From assembly GCF_002483225.1 (NCBI RefSeq), contig NZ_DLHL01000055.1, forward strand, positions 1 to 64,000: DNA of 64,000 nucleotides, in the 5' to 3' direction. Origin of the DNA: Gemmatimonas sp. UBA7669 (GTDB taxonomy: Bacteria > Gemmatimonadota > Gemmatimonadetes > Gemmatimonadales > Gemmatimonadaceae). The position numbers and the translations under genes were made by a program. The notes under the pieces are model-generated. The model searched no databases, was not told where the DNA came from, and saw only the letters and a list, made by a program, of their open reading frames with translations. Positions 60,085-64,000 of this stretch are shown here, in pieces. Each line of letters opens with the position of its first letter. Position 1 is the stretch's first letter.

Positions 60085-60097
60085 ACAGGCATCCGGA

Positions 60098-60310
60098 TCA
60101 GGTCTGGTGGTACTCGGAGCAACTGCCGGTGCCGCCAAGCGGCAAATCTTCTCCAATGCAGTAGGCGCAAATGCTGGTAAATTCACACTGAAGATTGCGC
60201 CGACAGGACTTTGGCTCGCAAGTTTGCACTCCAGCGGCCCGTGCTTCAGGAACCGGTCCACTGATAGCCACGACGGCAAGGGCCGAACACGCTAGGAAGA
60301 ATCTCTTCAT
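60098..60310 (-). CDS. Exported cysteine-rich peptide, cassette C
   Basis: A 70-residue protein of no known family. A signal peptide (about 1-25, cleavage near EARAA) is followed by about 45 residues with six Cys (CEPKSC, QCEF, ICAYC, SC). GGAGGT lies six bases before the ATG, a near-perfect ribosome binding site. The next gene is a DsbA-like enzyme; the divergent neighbour is a propeller protein (about 197 bases between starts). It shows no clear sequence match to the cassette A and B peptides beyond size, Cys content and export. Confidence 0.74.
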   Translation of the reverse strand: MKRFFLACSALAVVAISGPVPEARAAGVQTCEPKSCRRNLQCEFTSICAYCIGEDLPLGGTGSCSEYHQT

Positions 60311-60507
60311 CGTCGAACCTCCATGGATTGAGCGCTGCTGACGCCGATGTGCGTCATGCGCCATCTTGCGACCGTCAGTAACACTTCAGCTATGCCAAGT
60401 CTTGCCAGTTTCGACGAAATCCAGACAGTTAGTGGGTTCGACGTGCTGTAAGATCAATATCGTTGCTAAACCTTATGTAGCTGCTCATTCTCAACCTTGG
60501 GAGCGCC

Positions 60508-61671
60508 ATGAAAGCATCCACCTTTGTCGTCATCGCATCGTTGATCCTGCAACCGTTGATGCATGCAGCGCGGTCGCAATCAGCAGTAGCGCCTGGGAAC
60601 AGAGGGCGCACTGTGCAACGCTGGATCGTCGACACTGCTCCGACGTTGGAAGTTCGAATGAAAGACACGCTGAACTTCTCGCTTATCGTTGGCCTATCGC
60701 TCCTTCCTGACGGTGGCATCGTGATTGCAAGCGACATCGCGAACAACCTGCAGTACTTCAACAGGAATGGGACGTACGTGCGCAGCGTTGGGCGGATGGG
60801 TCGCGGTCCAGGCGAGTTTCAGGGCATTGGGTCCTTCCATCGATTCGGCGACTCCCTTGCCGTAGTCGATTTGCAGGGTGTGTTCCAGTTTTTTGCGGTA
60901 ACTGGGAAGTACATACGCACCGCGCCCCCGTTGATAAATAAGTCCCGCACGCTTGGGTTCTTCGCCGATGGACGTCTGATCGCGGGATCGCTGGACTACA
61001 CGGGCCTGGAGACGGGCAAGTGGCGACAAGCCACGGAACTCCTGCAGGTTTGGCGAGGTAGCGACGCAAGAACCCTTGGCCGTTTCCCCAGCGTCTTGGC
61101 ATACCGAGGCAAGGAAGGGAGCGTGAAAGGCAACGTCTACTCACCGCGAAACCGCGTTGCCGTACTTGCCAATCACTTCTGCGCGGGGTTCGCGGGGAGT
61201 ACAAGTATCAAGTGCTACGACGCGGGAGGCCGTGACCGCGCGTCAATTCGTCTACGCGGACGCGCAGACGTAGCCGTGACGAAAGCAGATGAAGAGGCCT
61301 ATTTTCAGGACATCTACGACGCCAATGTCGGCGAGCCTAAGGCCAAACTTGATGCGCAGGAACGCGCCGCCAGAGCGCGGGTGACTTTTGCCACGTCCAT
61401 GGGCTATTTCGGAGACCTCATCGCTTCCCGGGACAATTCACTCTGGGTTGGTCCACCGAGCAATAAGGATGGCCGCCCCTTCGCACAGAACGCCTTGCCG
61501 GACAAACCAACGCAATGGGACATTTACGACCTCAGCGGAAATGCGCTCGCCGTCGTGGAACTCCCGGCACGTTTCCGCTTGATGGAGGCCGGGGAAAACT
61601 ATGTCGCGGGCGTGACCGCCGATCACGACGGTCTCGAAGTCGTCCGTGTACTCCGCCTGACAAAGAAGTAG
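60508..61671 (+). CDS. Exported 6-bladed beta-propeller protein, cassette C
   Basis: A 387-residue protein with a signal peptide (about 1-23, cleavage near AARSQ). Blade repeats begin near residue 55 (LSLLPDGGIVIASDIANNLQYFNRNG), with the shared marker RMGRGPGEFQGIGSF near residue 95. Two Cys in NHFCAGF and IKCYDA may pair. It is transcribed divergently from the cysteine-rich gene and convergently with the plug-domain gene. A GGGAG lies before the ATG. Confidence 0.75.
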   Translation: MKASTFVVIASLILQPLMHAARSQSAVAPGNRGRTVQRWIVDTAPTLEVRMKDTLNFSLIVGLSLLPDGGIVIASDIANNLQYFNRNGTYVRSVGRMGRGPGEFQGIGSFHRFGDSLAVVDLQGVFQFFAVTGKYIRTAPPLINKSRTLGFFADGRLIAGSLDYTGLETGKWRQATELLQVWRGSDARTLGRFPSVLAYRGKEGSVKGNVYSPRNRVAVLANHFCAGFAGSTSIKCYDAGGRDRASIRLRGRADVAVTKADEEAYFQDIYDANVGEPKAKLDAQERAARARVTFATSMGYFGDLIASRDNSLWVGPPSNKDGRPFAQNALPDKPTQWDIYDLSGNALAVVELPARFRLMEAGENYVAGVTADHDGLEVVRVLRLTKK

Positions 61672-61693
61672 GTGATCACGATCGCTGCACAGC

Positions 61694-63208
61694 TCATGAA
61701 TCCGGCTTCATCCAGAAAAGGATAGCGCCACAGAATGGATTACCAAGAAACTCACTCGGCACCTCAGCGGGGAACGAGTACACTTCAATTCCGCGAAGCC
61801 GTCGTGGGTCCATGAATGCATCGAGATCTTTGGTTTTCGCGAGTAGTGGTCGACCATCGACGTATACACTCGGCTCGCAAGTCCCGCGTCCGAACCTGGT
61901 TCGAATAGTCGCCCGCACCATACTAGTGCGGTCAACCTCTACCCCAGGCAGACGATCGAACAGATCGGCAACATGGAACGCTCGTATAGCCTCAATTTGA
62001 GACTCATCGAGAAACACCCCCCTACTCGTTGTCGCCCGTCGCTGCTCGAATCCAGCAAATGTTCGTGAGCTGCGGACGCGAACCGCCGCCAGCATAGATG
62101 TAGGTTTGCCCATCCTCACTTGAACGACCATGGAGTCGCTTGGCAGCACATCGACCACCATGCTCACAGGTAGGTAGCCGATGCTACGAGCGTGAAGATT
62201 CGTCGAGCCGAGTGGCACTAGGTGTATGGCGAATAGCCCGCTGGCGTCACTGCGACCAACGGCCGGCGCGGAAGCGACGCGGACCTCGCCGTGTGCAACT
62301 GGGTTACCCACATTGTCGATGAGTTTTCCTCGGAGAACCGCAACACACGCTGTACCGCATGCAGCCTGGCCACTGGCCGACGACGCCAAACGACTGTTGA
62401 GATAAATTTGGCGCACGAAAAGACGGTCCGGGTGGGCTTCGAATGCAATGGAATCCCTCTGACCGTTGCGTCGCTGAAACTCGACCGTGAAGCCGCCGGC
62501 AATTGGAAGGCCGCACAGGGCGAAGCTCCCTTCGGTCCCCATCAGAGCGGGAACCACGGTTGTGCGTAGTCCGGGCCCTTGCCCGGCAGTGTCTACGGAA
62601 CGCCACACGGCTTTGATACTGAGAGAATCTGCTACTGCAATTGCGGCCGGCACGCCGGTAACGCTACCCAGCATGACCGCCTGTTGCTGAGTCGGCGCAC
62701 TGCCACAGTGCACTTGATAAAGTGCGGCGCTCGACGGAACGGCTAGAACGACAGTTTGCAGCAATGAGCCTGTCAGATCAACGACGGATTGCGCTGCGTG
62801 AATCCGCAATAGGTCCAACTTCTGGTGCGTGAATCCGATCCAATACCTCGCTGGCGGAAGGCCGCTATACTCAAATCGACCGCTTGAATCTGAGAGCGTT
62901 GAGTATGACCTTGTACGCTCGTAGTCGGGCACGAGAACAACACGCGCTCCGGCCAGTGGCTTGTCGAGTACGCTGTCCCACACCACACCTCGGATCGTCC
63001 CGCGATCCTTAGATGCCACCTCGTGGGGCGAAGTAACGGCTCGAATGCCTTTGACAACGCGTACATGCTCGTAAAGCGAGTGCTGGTACGTGCCTGCAGT
63101 CGACACGAGCATGATGAGTGCGACCACACCAAACAAGCCGTGTTCTTTGCGACCGACTTCTTTGGCTTCCGTGCGTACCATGGCAGTATGCTTCTCGTGA
63201 AGCTTCAC
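61694..63208 (-). CDS. Exported carboxypeptidase-regulatory-like plus plug-domain protein lacking a barrel
   Basis: A 504-residue protein. AGGAG before GTG 63208 supports this start. A membrane/signal segment (about 25-42) precedes a CarboxypepD_reg-like domain (about 70-140: GTIRGVVWDSVLDKPLAGARVVLVPD), a second beta-sandwich (about 300-370: LRGKLIDNVGNPVAHGEVRVA) and a TonB-dependent receptor plug domain (about 395-500: FLDESQIEAIRAFHVADLF, GVEVD, SVYVDGRPL, ending CGAILFWMK). The large C-terminal beta-barrel of receptors is missing. It may gate or bind a ligand for another transporter; function unknown. Confidence 0.78.
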   Translation of the reverse strand: MKLHEKHTAMVRTEAKEVGRKEHGLFGVVALIMLVSTAGTYQHSLYEHVRVVKGIRAVTSPHEVASKDRGTIRGVVWDSVLDKPLAGARVVLVPDYERTRSYSTLSDSSGRFEYSGLPPARYWIGFTHQKLDLLRIHAAQSVVDLTGSLLQTVVLAVPSSAALYQVHCGSAPTQQQAVMLGSVTGVPAAIAVADSLSIKAVWRSVDTAGQGPGLRTTVVPALMGTEGSFALCGLPIAGGFTVEFQRRNGQRDSIAFEAHPDRLFVRQIYLNSRLASSASGQAACGTACVAVLRGKLIDNVGNPVAHGEVRVASAPAVGRSDASGLFAIHLVPLGSTNLHARSIGYLPVSMVVDVLPSDSMVVQVRMGKPTSMLAAVRVRSSRTFAGFEQRRATTSRGVFLDESQIEAIRAFHVADLFDRLPGVEVDRTSMVRATIRTRFGRGTCEPSVYVDGRPLLAKTKDLDAFMDPRRLRGIEVYSFPAEVPSEFLGNPFCGAILFWMKPDS

Positions 63209-63257
63209 AAGTTGACACTCCTGTGGTTCGTGCTTCCCGTGGGTCGGTGCCCAATCA

Positions 63258-64000
63258 CTACGTTTGGCGACAGGACTGAAGCAACCGCGAAAGGAGCGTG
63301 CGCTTTGGCTGCTGGATCACGCAGTCCAGATTGGACTGTGTGAAGATCGACTGCAGATGGCGGCGTACGCTCCTTTGGTCTGATATGCCTGACCGCTGCA
63401 AGGCGTCCTGAACTGACCCGGCGGCATAGACCACATCAAGCAACCGTGCGACTCGCGCAGCCCGCAGGAGACAATTTGGCACAAGGCCGTGACGCGCCAG
63501 TAGTCGATTGAGTGCTCGCCGTGACATCGACGCATGTCTTGCAACAGCATCTACCGTCGCAAATGCACTTGGCTGAAGGAAGGTCAGGCGAATTGCCGTC
63601 AGTAGTAGCTGGGGTGCGCCGTTCAGCTTCTGAACAAGCTCGTGGGTACAGCAGAACGAAAGGGAGTTTACCTTGGCGGTAGCCAGCAGCCTTGCAATCT
63701 CGATACCGCTATCTGTGACGCCCTCCCCGACGACTCCGATGACCAGCTGGTCCGTAAGCAGACGGTTGAGCCGTCCAATGCTTTCAGCTCGTTGATCCAC
63801 GTAAGCGATCACTGGGACTGATGGAGGAATCTCCGTCGGACAACCGAAGCTCAGATGCACCTCGACGCCGAGATCAACAAGGAATGCTGAGGTCAAATCC
63901 CGCTGCCAACGTGCCACACACTCCGGATGACCAGGGTGGCACAATGAAATCCCGTAAGCTGCTAATCGGGCTTGAAGCTGTTCCCAGACATCAAGCCTGC
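63258..64000 (-). CDS. AraC-like regulator, 5' end beyond the window
   Basis: The frame stays open from 63944 to the window end (reading RLDVWEQLQARLAAYGISL), so the gene continues outside and is partial; a TTG at 63944 would otherwise be the first start. The C-terminal part (about the last 95 residues) has two helix-turn-helix segments of AraC type: VDAVARHASMSRRALNRLLARHG and VQDALQRSGISDQRSVRRHLQ. The N-terminal part resembles a degenerate receiver-like or ligand domain with several Cys. It ends 49 bases before the plug-domain gene on the same strand and may control it. Confidence 0.68.
   Translation of the reverse strand, partial: RLDVWEQLQARLAAYGISLCHPGHPECVARWQRDLTSAFLVDLGVEVHLSFGCPTEIPPSVPVIAYVDQRAESIGRLNRLLTDQLVIGVVGEGVTDSGIEIARLLATAKVNSLSFCCTHELVQKLNGAPQLLLTAIRLTFLQPSAFATVDAVARHASMSRRALNRLLARHGLVPNCLLRAARVARLLDVVYAAGSVQDALQRSGISDQRSVRRHLQSIFTQSNLDCVIQQPKRTLLSRLLQSCRQT

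Noticed and set aside
1..64000. tRNA, rRNA, transposase, integrase or phage genes
   Set aside because: Gaps were read on both strands; no cloverleaf-like sequence ending in CCA, rRNA stretch or mobile-element protein was recognised. A covariance-model scan could still find a missed small RNA.

Overview
The window looks like a chromosomal segment of a high-GC, Gram-negative, menaquinone-using bacterium, most likely a member of the Gemmatimonadota (Gemmatimonas-like). This placement is inference. It rests on GC-rich coding with GTG starts and 1-4 base coupling overlaps, a UbiA/UbiD/UbiX/UbiE quinone cluster, an EtfD-type ETF:menaquinone oxidoreductase, outer-membrane style proteins (plug domain, beta-barrel), and many exported 6-bladed propeller proteins. 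No rRNA, tRNA, CRISPR array, transposase or phage gene was seen.

Left part (1-35.5 kb), mostly housekeeping. It starts with a degenerate M48-like membrane protein, purD, fpg and a UvrC-like GIY-YIG nuclease. A tightly coupled minus-strand operon follows (menG/ubiE, ubiD, ubiA, ubiX, a TPR-like membrane protein, a YfcE-type phosphoesterase). Next come an ECF sigma/anti-sigma pair, a vapBC module with a double palindromic operator, a SAM hydrolase and Mrp. After cassette A (below) a long minus-strand run carries a DHH phosphoesterase, an amino-acid permease, guaB, a YkvA-like protein, two tandem M15-type peptidases, and an L,D-transpeptidase beside a catalytically dead paralogue. Then come gpmI, an outer-membrane barrel, queD, dacB, moeA and a methyltransferase. 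A hybrid histidine kinase there is a pseudogene (amber codon plus a frameshifting deletion in the receiver).

Middle part (35-54.8 kb). gcdH-etfB-etfA-etfD forms an electron route from glutaryl-CoA to menaquinone, linking it to the quinone operon. Further genes are a large five-repeat lipoprotein, a SprT-like protein, a Ser/Thr kinase, a calcineurin-like phosphoesterase, NAD-type isocitrate dehydrogenase, cstA-yjiX, an S9 peptidase and an M20 peptidase. Peptide uptake and hydrolysis appear to be a theme (CstA, S9, M20).

Right part (54.85 kb to the end) is accessory: AT-richer by eye, gene-poor in housekeeping functions, and built around the remnant of a galactokinase-like gene (5' truncated, one internal stop). 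The most interesting signal lies here and in the related locus at 15.3-17.5 kb. Three cassettes share a layout: a short exported cysteine-rich protein (6, 8 or 6 mature cysteines), a strong GC hairpin right after it, an exported thioredoxin-fold protein, and one or two exported 6-bladed propeller proteins (in cassette C the propeller is divergent). Cassette B has a near-consensus promoter whose 17-base spacer contains ten consecutive G, a plausible phase-variation switch. A plug-domain protein without a barrel and an AraC-like regulator (cut by the window edge) lie beside cassette C. I propose this as a candidate undescribed system for making, folding and recognising a secreted disulfide-rich peptide.

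The non-coding DNA holds several long imperfect palindromes (100-130 bases). Two of them (41-112 and 20219-20301) clearly belong to one family centred on TGATCA with arms of degenerate GAACCC/GAACTC units.
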